Assembly (NCBI RefSeq): GCF_021462225.1
Contig: NC_061800.1
Span: 434,001-498,000, forward strand
Direction of reading: 5' to 3'
Length of the DNA stretch: 64,000 nucleotides
Source: Girardinichthys multiradiatus
Lineage: Eukaryota; Chordata; Actinopteri; Cyprinodontiformes; Goodeidae
The notes under the pieces are model-generated. The model did no database searches and was not told where the DNA came from. It saw nothing but the letters and a program-made list of their open reading frames with translations. The position numbers and the translations under genes were made by a program. Of this stretch, positions 43,930 through 54,655 are shown one piece after another. Within the stretch, counting starts at the first letter, position 1, and each line of letters begins with the position of its first letter.

Positions 43930-46900
43930 ATGAGCCACTTCAGAGTTTCCACCTTAAATCTGAATGGAGCCAGAGATGTGAGGAAGAGAATCAGTGTGTT
44001 TGAATTAATGAATCTAAAACATCTGAATGTGTTGATGATTCAAGAAACACACAGTGATTATTTTAATGAAATAGACTGGAGGAGAGAATGGGAGGGTGAA
44101 CTTATTTTGAGTCATTTAAATCAGACCAGCGGTGGAGTAGCACTTCTTTTTTCTAAAAACTTTTTACCAGAGTCATGTGAAGTTGAGGAGGTGGTAAAAG
44201 GTAGACTAATGGTGGTGAAAGCAAAGTATGAGTGTTTTCATATTGTATTTGTTAATGTATATGCTCCAAATACAGGACGGGAGAGGGTTCTTTTCTTACA
44301 TAAACTCGAAGATGTTTTATGTAAATGTGATGCTGAAAGTTTTCTTTTTTTGGGTGGAGATTTTAACTGTACAGAAAATGATAAATTGGATAGGAATCAT
44401 TTTGAACCTCATCCAGCTTCAAAAAGTTGCTTAAAGCGTCATGATTCCAGCCCTTCAGCGCCACCTTGACTGTGCTGATTACTCATTGCCTTCACCTGCA
44501 CTGGGCTGCTCGTCACCAGCTCAGTGCGAGATTGTCTGTTGTCTCTGTCACAGCTTTCAAGCCTTGATACATGTTTCAAGAGAGTTTTTTCTGGTTATCT
44601 GATCCTGCCTGTTTTTTGACCACAGATTTCTGCCTAGTCCTTCTGCTGTTTGGAAAAATCCTGACCTCACGTTGCTGAAACCTGCCTGTCTCTGACTCTG
44701 CCTCTGGATTACTGGACTACCCCTGCCTGAAACCCTCCAGTGCTTTACCTTGGATTGTCTCCAGCTTCTGCATCTGGTTGGTGGAAATATTCTCTGTCTC
44801 CTGTTTGTTCCTGGAACCCCCAAGACCTCCTGTTGTCCACTTCCCCTTCCTCCCCGGCTGGATTTCAGTTCCCTGATAAACCTCCATTCCTGTCTGACCG
44901 CTTCAGTGGAACCTCTTCTACCCAATTATTATTATTATTTTTTTATATTAAAACTTTTGGTTAACCATTCTCTTGTCTGGCTGCGTTTTGGGTTCTGGTT
45001 GAGTTGTTTCATCGTTGCATAAAGCACTTAATAGATGCTTTTTCATTAGCTGATGTATGGAGAGAATTACATATTCAAGAGAGACAATATACATGGGCCA
45101 GGAGAATGGGTAATTCTTTTTCTGCAGCTAGGTTAGATAGAATATACAGTTTTAGACATAATCTTGGTATTTTCAAAGAGTTTCAAAGAGTGGTTTAGAA
45201 AACCTCAAGTCCAAAAGAGTTGCTTTGGCTGATTTGCTGGGCTCAAGGACACAAGGTTTGGTGTAGATCCCAGAAGATTGCTTTGATGGACACCCCTACA
45301 AAGTTTTTCTTCTCATTGGAGAAAAAAAAAAAGGACAGAGCAAGTTCTTGCATGGTTTAAAATCGGCTGCCGAGGTACTTTTGACTGAAGTTGGGGACAT
45401 CAGGCGGAGAGCAGCAGAATTTTATGCTGATCTATATAGCTCTGAATATGCTGAGGATGAAGAACGTTTTGACCATTTCTGCAGTGGTCTTCCGAGAGTT
45501 TCTGTGGAGTTCACTAAGGAGTTGGGAGAGCCTTTAGCTCTGGATGAGGTTCATGCTGCACTGCAAAGTATGGAAGGAGGGAAAGCACCTGGCATTGATG
45601 GACTTCCAAGTGAATTTTACAAGGCTTTCTGGTCGGACCTCTGCATTGACATTATGGAGGTTTTTGAGGAGAGCTTTGCTGAAGGACGTCTTCCTCAGAG
45701 CTGCAGGAGAGCAATTCTCACATTGCTACCGAAGAAAGGTGATCTTCAGGACATTAAAAACTGGCGACCAGTCTCTCTGTTGTGTACAGACTACAAACTG
45801 TTGTCAAAAGTGCTGGCAAACAGATTGAAAAGGGTGATTGATCAGATTGTCCATCGAACACAAACTTACTGTGTGCCTGGCAGGTCTATGTTTGATAATA
45901 TATCACTTATTAGAGATTTTTTGGAGGTCTCTGGCTCATTTGGTTATAATGCTGGTTTGATTTCTTTGGACCAGGAAAAGGCTTTTGACAGGATTGAGCA
46001 CCGTTACCTCTGGAAGGTTTTGGAAAGGTTTGGTCTCGGCCCTGAATTTATTGCCAAGATTATGGTTCTGAATGAAAACATTGAGAGTGTACTGAAAGTT
46101 AATGGCTGCTTGTGTAAACCTTTCAAGGTTACAAGAGGTGTTCGACAAGGTTGTTCTTTGTCTGAAATGTTGTATGCTCTTTCAATTGAACCAATGTTAA
46201 AGAATATTAGATCACATATTGATGGTTTAACTTTACCGGGATTTGATGTGTCATTTATTTTATCTGCATATGCTGATGATGTCATTGTTATTGTAAAAAG
46301 TCAGGAAGAAGTGACTAAGTTGGGGAAAATTGTTGATTTATTTTGTAAAATTTCAGCTGCACGTGTTAACTGGGCTAAGAGTGAGGCTCTAGCCATGGGA
46401 GGTTGGTTTACAGGGCTTCCTAAACTCCCTGGAGGTTTAAAATGGAAAAAAGGAGGTTTGAAATATCTCGGGGTGATTGGTTCATCTAGAGAGGAGAACT
46501 GCAACTTTTAGATTACAGTTTATTCAGAAATATCTGTTGGGAAGGGAGGAGGATGTTTTCTGGAAACCATTAGCAAGTATTATCTTGAGAAGAGTAGGAG
46601 GTTTTGAATTCTTTGTTTTTATTAAATTGTAAACTGTTATGTCCTTCTGAAATGCCAATGTTTTATAAAGGTCTGTTTAGAGCTTGGACTGTTTTTAATT
46701 GGAAAAGACTGGAACCAACAGCATCTTTGTTTTAGCTTGTAGAAGAACCTTTATTTTTCAGAGCACAGTTGTATATACAGGATGGAGCTGGAGTTGGGTT
46801 GACAAGAAGATTGCTTGAAAAAAAAGTTCTGAAATTGAGACAAATTGTGGTGGTGGCTGGACCAAGATTTCAAAACACAGAGGCAACAGCTTCTTTGATT

Positions 46901-47776
46901 GGGTTAAAATCAGTTCGTATCATGCAGACTATCTTAGACTTCTGGGCTGCAAATTTAACATTGGATGAAAAGCAGATGTTGATAGATTATTTTAATGGGA
47001 AAGAAATTCCTGATACTACAGATCTTTTTCCAGAAATAGGATTAAATATTGATTTTACAGAAGTGATGGGTCCTTTTTTGAACACTCATAAAGATTTAGA
47101 TTTTTATATGTTAACTGGAAAATTATTGTATAAAATGTCTGTTAAAGGGTTGAATAAAAGACAGTTGAGTGGAAGGACTGATACTGTTTGGAGAGAGAGA
47201 TTAAGAGTTGAAGAAAATCAGAAGCCTGTATCGAGGGTCTTTTATAAACCACCCCTGTGTAAAAGGGTAGGTGATCTACAGTGGAGGATTTTACATGGGG
47301 CAGTGAGTGTTAATAGTTTTGTGTCTAAGATTAAAAAAGATGCAACGGAACTATGTCCTTTTTGTCAAGAAATAGAAACTATTTTTCATATGTTTCTTGA
47401 ATGTGAGCGACTTGTGCCTTTGTTTAATTTGTTGAAAAATGTTATTAAAAAATGTGGAGTTAATTGGTCTAAAGTGGCTTTTATTTTTGGTGTAGGCTAT
47501 ACAAAAAAAGAAGCCATTAAGTGGAAATTGAAAAATATTTTGATAGGACAAGCAAAATTTTCCATTTATATTAGTAGAAGAAATAAGATGAACAATGTTC
47601 CAGAGGAAAAAGTTGACACAATGTTCACTTTGATGGTTAAATATAGAGTTAAAGCAGAGTTTTTATTTTTTTCAATGATGAATAATTTGACTGAGTTTTT
47701 TTCTCAGCGGTGTTATAACAATATTGTGTGTTCTGTGGTTGATGGACAGTTAATTTTTAACTTTGTGCTTATGTGA
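43930..47776 (+). pseudogene. L1/Tx1 ORF2 endonuclease/RT (broken, LTR inserted)
   Basis: Begins MSHFRVSTLNLNGARDVRKR (43930). Endonuclease motifs are MIQETH, VNVYAPN and GGDFNCT. A solo LTR then interrupts codons after HPASKSCLK (44432), and the endonuclease resumes at LIDAFSLADVWRELH (45030). After a stop and a deletion (45198-45348) the RT is open from 45348 to 46511: GGKAPGIDGLPSEFYKAF, NWRPVSLLCTDYKLLSK, LISLDQEKAFDRIEH, RGVRQGCSLSEMLYAL and SAYADDVIV (46265-46290), with the catalytic Asp residues intact. A frame break follows, then the C-terminal part (46769-47776), with a CPFCQ...H...C zinc knuckle at about 47355-47405. Confidence 0.87.
44437..45019 (+). mobile_element. solo LTR (probably Gypsy) inside L1 ORF2
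   Basis: 583 bp flanked by the 5-bp direct repeat TAAAG (44432-44436 and 45020-45024). It starts CGTCATGATTCC (TG expected, first base apparently changed) and ends TTGCA. An ATTAAA-type signal lies near 44947, about 70 bp before the end. On removal the L1 endonuclease reading resumes at the expected residue. A single LTR with target duplication is the product of recombination between the two LTRs of a retrotransposon. The Gypsy label rests on resemblance to common teleost LTRs. Confidence 0.8.
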
Positions 47777-47937
47777 TTGTGAAAACTTTGGTGTTTTACT
47801 GAATATTCTTTGAAAAAACAAATGTGTTATTAAATCAAATCAAATCTTTCTTTCTTTCTGTTTTGTTTTCTTGATTTATTTGCTTTTTGGGTGTATGGTC
47901 TGCCTCCTCAAACATCTAGTCAGTCATAGCAGATTTT

Positions 47938-48293
47938 TGCTCACTCTAAGCCAAGTTCAGGTTCTGCTGGCGGTTTCTTCTTGTTTGAAGGGAGTTTTCC
48001 TTTCCACTGTCACTACATGCTCATCTGAGTGAATGCTGCAAGTCAATGACTTGATGAAATCTGCTGGCTTTCCTTAGATAGAAAACTTTTTAATCACTTT
48101 GATTGATAAACTGAATTTGACTGCACTGTTTGATAACTAGGATCAATTTGGATCAATTTGGAGAATATGTACTTGACTTGAAATCTGATTATACGATTTG
48201 ATTGAATTGAATTTTCTTTTTTTGGCAAAGAGCATTGAGATGACATGTGTTGTGAATTGGTACTGCATAAATAAACAGAACTGAATCGAAACT
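47938..48293 (+). repeat. L2-type LINE 3' UTR fragment
   Basis: Contains AAGTTCAGGTTCTGCTGGCG, AAGGGAGTTTTCCTTTCCAC, CTGACTGCACTGTTTGATAA-like text and TTGTGAATTGGTACTGCATA, with a short tail. Same UTR as 32230-33020. It has no coding part and lies just after the L1 element. Confidence 0.8.
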
Positions 48294-49845
48294 AAATGTC
48301 CATATATTCTATGACTCCTGGGCCAAATACATTTCCATTTTCTTTGGGGGGTGGGGCAGACTTGCTCTTCTGTTTTGGCCACGTGTTCAGAGGGTACCCC
48401 ACCTATCACCCACTGACTGCAGTGATACGATACAGCTACCTCGAAAAAGAGTCTGTGAACATCAGTGTTCAGATCTTGCCTCAGATTCTCAACTGAATTT
48501 AGGTTTGTCCTTTGACTGGTCCTTTCTAACACCTGAACAAATTTTCAGCATAACACATTATTTCAGCATGTGTCCCCTATGTGCCTTAAGTGCACACAGT
48601 ACTTCTTATAGCTTCCTGTTAACAATGACTTTCTTCTTTTCACTCTACCATAAAGGCCAGATGATTCAAGTTATCCTGTTGACAGACAAATTCTCCCACC
48701 CCAGCTGTGGATCTCTGCAGCTCTTCCAGAGTTGCCATGCTCTCCTTGCCTGGCCTGTCAGTTCAGGTGGGCAGCCATGTCTTGGCAGATTTGTAGTTGA
48801 CTCATATGCTTTCCCTTTCAGATGACGCAACAGTGTTGCATGAACATGTGTAAAGCTCTGAATAATCCATTAGGATCTTACTCTGCTTTAAACTTTACGT
48901 TTAGGGGTATGAATAATTTAATATGGAATTAATTAAAACTTGTAATGACATTTAAAATGCTTTCAACTAAAAATTGACATTTTCTTAGTTTTTAAAAAAC
49001 AAAACTAAAATGTTATTGACAAGTTGTCACATATCTATAAATAATTCCATCATAGATTACTTATTTATTTCTGTTTGACAGGCATAAAATGTATTTTCCC
49101 CCCCTTTTTTTAAGTTCCATCAGAAGTCAAAAGCATAAGGGAAATGTCAGGCACTGTTTCTACATTTGGTATTCTTACAACATCCAGGCATCAGACCACT
49201 AATACCACTTAGTAAAGGTCACAGGAAAATGTGGTTACAAAGCAACATGACACCCGTTGGAAACCTTTAGCTGACCTTCAGTGGCTTATCTTGTCATCCG
49301 GCTGCAGAATACTTGTCTTGGGGTTGGGTGGTAAAACAATCTTGATAATTGCTATGAAGAAAAATCCTTCAACAATTGATGATAAACTGATAAATGAATA
49401 GGGTTAGGGTTGCAGTCCCTGTAATTTCTCTTAATGCTTTTAAGTTTGTCTTGATCCAAACTTCTTTGTGCTTTCTCATGATCTTTAAAACTTTTTCCTT
49501 GAACTGTGTCAGCACAATCACATTTCTGCTTTTTAGAGATTCTGTGAGCTACTGTGTGGAGGAGATTAAGTATGAGGTGACAGAAAAATTGGGGGAAGAA
49601 TTATGAGTAAAAGCTCCTGTGGGAATAAAAAAAAACCCTGCAGACAAAAATAATACCAAGACCCGTATTGCATTTCCCAAAAAAACAACTTGATGATCCC
49701 TAAGACTTTTGGGAAAAATAGTCTGTGGACTGTAGAGAAATAAAAGTGGAACGTTTCAGAAAGTGTGTATCCTGTCACATCTGAAATAAAACTAACACAT
49801 AATTTCAGAAAAAGAACATCACACCTACATTCAGTGACAGTGATG
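48294..49845. other. CNTNAP intron, no feature recognised
   Basis: AT-rich intronic DNA. The 106-codon frame at 48505 has no domain features. Confidence 0.45.
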
Positions 49846-49978
49846 CCCCAGGGCTGCCCCAGTCAGTGTGTGAATGTGTGTATGAATGGGTGGATGACTG
49901 AATGTAGTGTGAAGCACTTTGGGGTCTCTGGGGACTTGATAAAGCGCTATACAAGTGCAGACCATTTACTATTTACAT
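49846..49978 (+). repeat. SINE 3'-half fragment
   Basis: GGGCTGCCCCAGTCAGTGTG and GAAGCACTTTGGGGTC, then AAAGCGCTATACAAGTGCAG and ACCATTTACTATTTAC: the L2-like tail of a teleost SINE, related to but distinct from the copies at 9910 and 28329. No Pol III promoter half is present. Confidence 0.7.
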
Positions 49979-50301
49979 TTAAATATGATGAGGGCAGTGT
50001 GATGGTTTCCAGTGTGGCTCAATTAACAAATTCCTCAAAGAAGAGTGGGTCAGAATTCCTCCACAGCTACTCAATACCAGTTATCACAAAGAGAAGATTG
50101 CAGTTGTGGTTGGCAAGGCAACCAGTTATAATTATCCCCTAAATTTGTTACATCCTCATTTGAAACTGCTTTTGCATTTACTCATGTTACATTTATATGA
50201 TATTAAATGATCCTAAATATTAAAATGACAAAAAAGGACAAAAACTTGCAGCACTGCATATTCTGAATACATTCTAAATACATCATTTCCCCCATACTCA
50301 C

Positions 50302-50435
50302 CTGCACATAGAGGTTTTTGCCAACTCTGTGGATTCTGATCCGATGAAGACGCCCGTCTGCCAGATTTTTGGGGACAGGACTGAACACATTTGGACTTCT
50401 GTCTGTTTGAAGATGATACCAGATCTGAAGGCTTC
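50302..50435 (-). CDS. CNTNAP exon: start of the last laminin-G domain segment
   Basis: 134 bp. Acceptor TCTGTCTAG precedes 50435 and a strong donor GTGAGT follows 50302. Enters in phase 1 and leaves in phase 0. It reads SLQIWYHLQTDRSPNVF, then LADGRLHRIRIHRVG and KNLYVQ. CNTNAP laminin-G domains have SLQIRY... followed by (M/L)A(D/N)GxxHxIxIxR at this place. The next exon (40719) continues in frame across a 9.6-kb intron that contains the L1 and its solo LTR. The preceding exon was not found to the right of this one. Confidence 0.9.
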
Positions 50436-50934
50436 CTAGACAGAAAGCACAGAACAACATGTAGAAATCTTTAGCACCTTGTGCTAACTGCACAAGGTGC
50501 TAAAGGTGATAATTGCACTGTTATTTTGAACTTCAAAGAATTACAACCTCAAACACTTGTTTCAAACAGGTGATGTAAGGCAGTAGATGTACTTCTCATT
50601 TCCCACAAAAGACCATTTGAGAGGCAAGGAATGATCATCTGCTGTTTGTTAATAAATACTCAAGGGAGGTATGAAAGTTTCTTCAACGTGAGAAAGCAAG
50701 CAGGTTTAACATTTCACTCTCCATAGAGCAGAATATTCTTAAACTTTTGAAGGACAAAGGAGCAGGCAAAACAAGAGAATGATTTAAATCTTCCAGATGG
50801 CATCAAGAGTCCTCATTCTACCGTAACAACATACAATGACTTACCTTGAAAAAGTAGAGTTTCCTTAAAAAATTATACTGAGAACTAGATTGTGCAATAA
50901 ATAATCTTCATGTTGATATTGCCAAGATAAGATA
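50436..50934. other. CNTNAP intron, no feature recognised
   Basis: A short inverted repeat GCACCTTGTGC...GCACAAGGTGC lies at about 50474-50501. Otherwise nothing recognised. Confidence 0.45.
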
Positions 50935-51250
50935 TTTTGGCTGATAAGTTCCAGAGCTGGCAGGGTTTAATTTCACAGTCAACAATATGGCCTGGAAAGC
51001 AAAATGTGGATGCAGACAGTCTATCCAGAACGCCCTTAGATATGGAATCCTTTATAAGGGAGTGTTCAGAGGAAATGCCATATGACGTGATTGGAGCAAC
51101 TATAGAAGCAGTGAAAAATCAGGGCAAATCCAGTGTCTCATAGTCAATGTGTGTCTCAGCAACATCTGCAGGTATGACTCAAGCCAATGACACCAGGGCA
51201 GATTAAGGGTGACCAAAGACAAGGTTTCAGTCCTGAGACTGGTGATCCAG
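50935..51250 (+). mobile_element. Ty3/Gypsy pol fragment
   Basis: The plus-strand frame from about 50985 reads WPGKQNVDADSLSRTPLDM then ESFIRECSEEM, the junction between RNase H and integrase in Gypsy polymerases (the usual form is YRPGKxNxxADxLSR). It stops at 51141. Only about 300 bp are recognisable and no LTRs were found nearby. Confidence 0.75.
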
Positions 51251-51559
51251 TTCAAGCTAACTAAAACCAAGCCAGCAGGTCCACAACTCAAGTAACTCAG
51301 CCCACAGATGAAATGCCTGCTTAGAGAGTGGGACAAGTTGATGAAAAGTGGAGTCTTGCACAAAAAAGACAGTAAGCAGAAAACTACTTGAAAATATAAA
51401 CAAAATAGGAAAATATTAAAAAAAAAAGTCTTCAGGGAACTCTACGGCAAGGTGTTGGCAGGACAACACCTCTGAAACAGGACAGGCTTTGTTGGCCATT
51501 ATTCATAACACTCAAATACGTTTAACACATTCTCTTGTGTAGACGTTTTAATTTCAACA

Positions 51560-52870
51560 GATTTGCTTTCAAGTGAACCAACTGTTTCTATGATTGCATT
51601 TTACTATCAGATCATGCCACTTAAAATTTAAAATACGTAAACATCAAGCTGTTGAGAAATCCAGCCAGATGGATCCTACATTAGAAATGACTTAATGATG
51701 AGAAGTTTCTTAAATTTGCTAGGGAAAGGATAAATAAATATTTTTGTGTGAATATTACACAGACTACTGCCTGTATTAAATGGGATGCATTTTAAGCATG
51801 CTGAAGGGGTTACATAATCAGTTACACCTCGTCAAAATCTAAAGAACAACGTTAGAAAAAACAACAGTCTAAATAAAATTACTAGAGGAGCAAATTTTAG
51901 AGATGGCATCTTATCAGCTGAGAAGTAATGGTTGCTGTTAAAAGTACAACATGAAAAAGAATCTGCAGACAGAGCTGTCTCCAACTTAAATCAGTCATTG
52001 TATGAGCAAAAACAAATACAATAATATCGATAGTAAGGGGGAAACTATAGTAGATCCAACCAAAATAAACAGAGTTTAGAATTATGAATTATGAAAAACT
52101 TCATGATTCTCAAGATACGTCTGACATAGAGGCTCAAAAGATTACATCATCCTGCTTATTTTGTACTTAAAAGGATCTATCCAGCTTTGCTTAAACTAAT
52201 AGAGGAGTATGGTCACATCCCAGGGTAAACCAGGAACGGATCTAAATCATCTGTGTTATTACTGGATAAAAGAGAAAAAGCAACACTGCTTGGGGTGATT
52301 TCTCAATGCAAAGTTGTTTGGGAAGTATGGTTCTTTAGATATTTAGAAATTTAGATAAGATGTGAAAAATAACTATAAACATTTAACAAAAAATCTGCAT
52401 GTTTTTCAAAATGTCCCCCTGCTGCCTCCTGCAGACTGGGTCAAAAACTTTAAGAATTTAATAGTTACATTTATAGAAAACAAACAAATTAGGTATTAAT
52501 TTTGTACAATCTGTCTGTACAATGGCTTACAAGCAAACAATTAATTCACACTTGAGGCTGATACATTACAAATGGTTAATGCAGGTCTATGTTACACCAG
52601 TCAAATTAAATCAGAACAATTCTAACATAACAGACACATGTATGAATGCCCCTAAAGAAAGGGCAATGCTGTTTTTTTGCATCTGGGAATGCAGGAAAAT
52701 TAGGAGGTTTTTGAGAGATGTAAAACAAACTATGGAACATTTCAAGAGACAATGATCAGATCCTGGGTTTCTAATTCTGGGTCTGGATTTGGCCGAGTTG
52801 TTGACTTGTCTGAAGAAAAAAAGAACATTTAGGGACAAGCACATCAGACACCACATCAGAGGTCCAGCAG
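51560..52870 (+). pseudogene. old L1 ORF2 remnant
   Basis: Plus-strand, heavily mutated. Recognisable pieces in order: the endonuclease end (an SDHA-like stretch near 51610), KLIEEYGHIPG near 52200 (after the RT active site), NVPLLPPADWVK near 52415, and a C-terminal frame at 52522-52755 with LRLIHYKWLMQVYVTPVKLN and FFCIWECRKIRRFLRDVKQ. These match L1 ORF2 of fish. Many stops; much older than the L1/Tx1 element at 42530 and of a different L1 lineage. Confidence 0.65.
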
Positions 52871-53138
52871 ATATTGGAGTCTCTGTTATCTCTTGACTTA
52901 TTGTCTTAGCTGACTAAACTTTCAGACTTCATGTGCACACAAATAGCAAAGTAGAGGCACATTTCCAAAACTCCTGATCATATAACATTTCACCATCTAT
53001 AAACAGTTCTTAATAGGTTTGGGCTCCTTAAAGCAAAACATCAGAGACGTCTCACTTATTTTGAAGTCTACAAATATTTTTCTCATAGTTCCTCACTTCA
53101 GAACTGGACAAGTCGATATGTGCTCAGTGTTTCTGGCT

Positions 53139-53173
<35 letters not shown>

Positions 53174-54212
53174 AGACAGCTGCTGCCAGATCAAAGAGTC
53201 AGAAAGCTATGCATTGTCAAGTGGAGCTGGGTCAATATTACAATTCCCAGAGTGTAAGTGAAGGGCTTTGTGTTGTGATTCATTTCAGATACTGAGAGTG
53301 CTCCACCAGATGAAGGTCACTGTGGATAAAGTGTCTTCTTGCCCTTCACTGTTTACAGAGGCCTGAGGGACACGGGTGTTCTGCTTTAAAACACGAGTGG
53401 ATTAGGAGGGTGACTAAAAACTGCACAAAGGTGCTACACATGTCACTCAATATCATGCTGTCGAATGTGGATACAGCTTAAACAGTGGCGGGTTATTGCT
53501 TCGAGGGCTGTCATGTGTCAGAGACTGAAAACGCTGGGATACTAGGTTGACAGCAAGTAACCGGCAACACAAATATAACCTACCTCTGAAAAGTGTCATA
53601 GTTTAGTTGAAGCACAATGCAGGATTTTTTTTCACTCTTATCCTTTCACTAAAGGATTTGAAGGCCATGAGAAATTCAATGAAGGTAGAGATACAGAGGA
53701 GGAGCGCAAGCATAGAGGTCAAATCTTTTCATTTGCCTATAAACACAAATATGCGGGGGTGGCTGCAGTGTTGCACTAAGCCAGCAGCTGCCTGTTCACT
53801 GTCTCTATAGCTTTCCTGTCTACAGTACATCATCAGGCTTAATTTTAGATTGCTTCACCTTTCTGTGGAGGATTTTTACATGATGTACAGTTTTGTATTG
53901 AAAAATATCATGTATAACATTTAAACAACACAGTTGTATTTGCTTCAACTTATAAGTAATTTGCTAACCATATTTATTATTGCAAAATCGATTTTACTAT
54001 TCATATTTGTTTATGTATTTGTTTACTTATTTATTAAGGCATGTTTATTTCAGATTAGTAAACCAAAAACAATAATAATAAAAAACAAATATAATACCCA
54101 CTCCACTCCTAACACAATCTTAAGATAAACAATGAAATTACAAGCATTCACATTAAATACTGTTGGGCCATAACCAGGTTATAAGTAAAAAAAAAAAACA
54201 GATGCAATGCTA
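52871..54212. other. no gene recognised, contains a (CA)n tract
   Basis: AT-rich DNA with a (CA)n microsatellite at 53143-53171. Either a CNTNAP intron or gene flank. Confidence 0.45.
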
Positions 54213-54655
54213 CTTTCCATTAACCTCGGAAGTCGGAACTGGAATGTCGAAGTTTACGTCATCTCCAACTTATAGCGTTCCAGTTTTCCTGCTTGTTTTC
54301 GTTCATATTGCTTGCAACTGTTACAGCAGTCTTACAACAATAACAGTAAACACCGTTCTACGCGGTTTTCTGTGCATATAAACAGCGTTGAAACATCTCG
54401 TCTTATAAACATTGAAAAGTAGTACGTGTATGACTGTCTAAATGTTCCAGAAATAATAAAGAACTGCTAAAAACAGTAAGATTGCTTTACTACTCTGGAT
54501 GTGAGTAGCAACCATCTTGAATGTGGAAGTCGGGTATTGTCATGTTGCCCCGTCTTTGCAACTTGTGATTCCGACTTTCGCAGGCGTTACTGTTGAAATT
54601 TCCTACTCGCAGGTCGGAAATTCTGCCTTCCAAGTACAAATGGAACACAGCACAA
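54213..54655. mobile_element. MITE-like repeat (tentative)
   Basis: The left part (CATTAACCTCGGAAGTCGGAA, 54217-54237) and the right part (CTCGCAGGTCGGAAATTCTG and TTCCAAGTACAAATGGAA, up to 54648) resemble the two ends of a common fish repeat with a CGGAAGTCGGAA motif. Inverted-repeat similarity is weak, no target duplication was identified, and there is no coding capacity. Confidence 0.4.

Larger units (their letters stand above)
42530..47865 (+). mobile_element. L1/Tx1-like LINE with two ORFs
   Basis: About 5.3 kb on the plus strand (4.75 kb without the solo LTR at 44437-45019). ORF1 carries a nucleic-acid-binding region and a CCHC knuckle; ORF2 carries endonuclease, RT and a C-terminal zinc-knuckle region. 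It ends at a short ATCAA-type repeat (47846-47860). Two ORFs with this content fit the L1/Tx1 group of fish. Nearly full length, but both ORFs are broken. It lies antisense in the 9.6-kb CNTNAP intron. Confidence 0.88.
22505..50435 (-). other. CNTNAP/Caspr-family gene, 3' portion (four exons)
   Basis: Four minus-strand exons of 134, 88, 201 and 69 bp join in frame (phases 0, 1, 1) into about 164 codons covering the last laminin-G domain and the linker before the membrane. CNTNAP proteins are type I neuronal membrane proteins with discoidin, laminin-G, EGF and fibrinogen-like domains, acting at axo-glial and synaptic contacts. Introns here measure about 9.6 kb, 0.18 kb and 17.7 kb and are filled mostly by plus-strand (antisense) LINEs and an endogenous retrovirus. 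The paralogue is not resolved. Exons 5' (to the right) and 3' (transmembrane and cytoplasmic, to the left) were not found. Confidence 0.88.
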
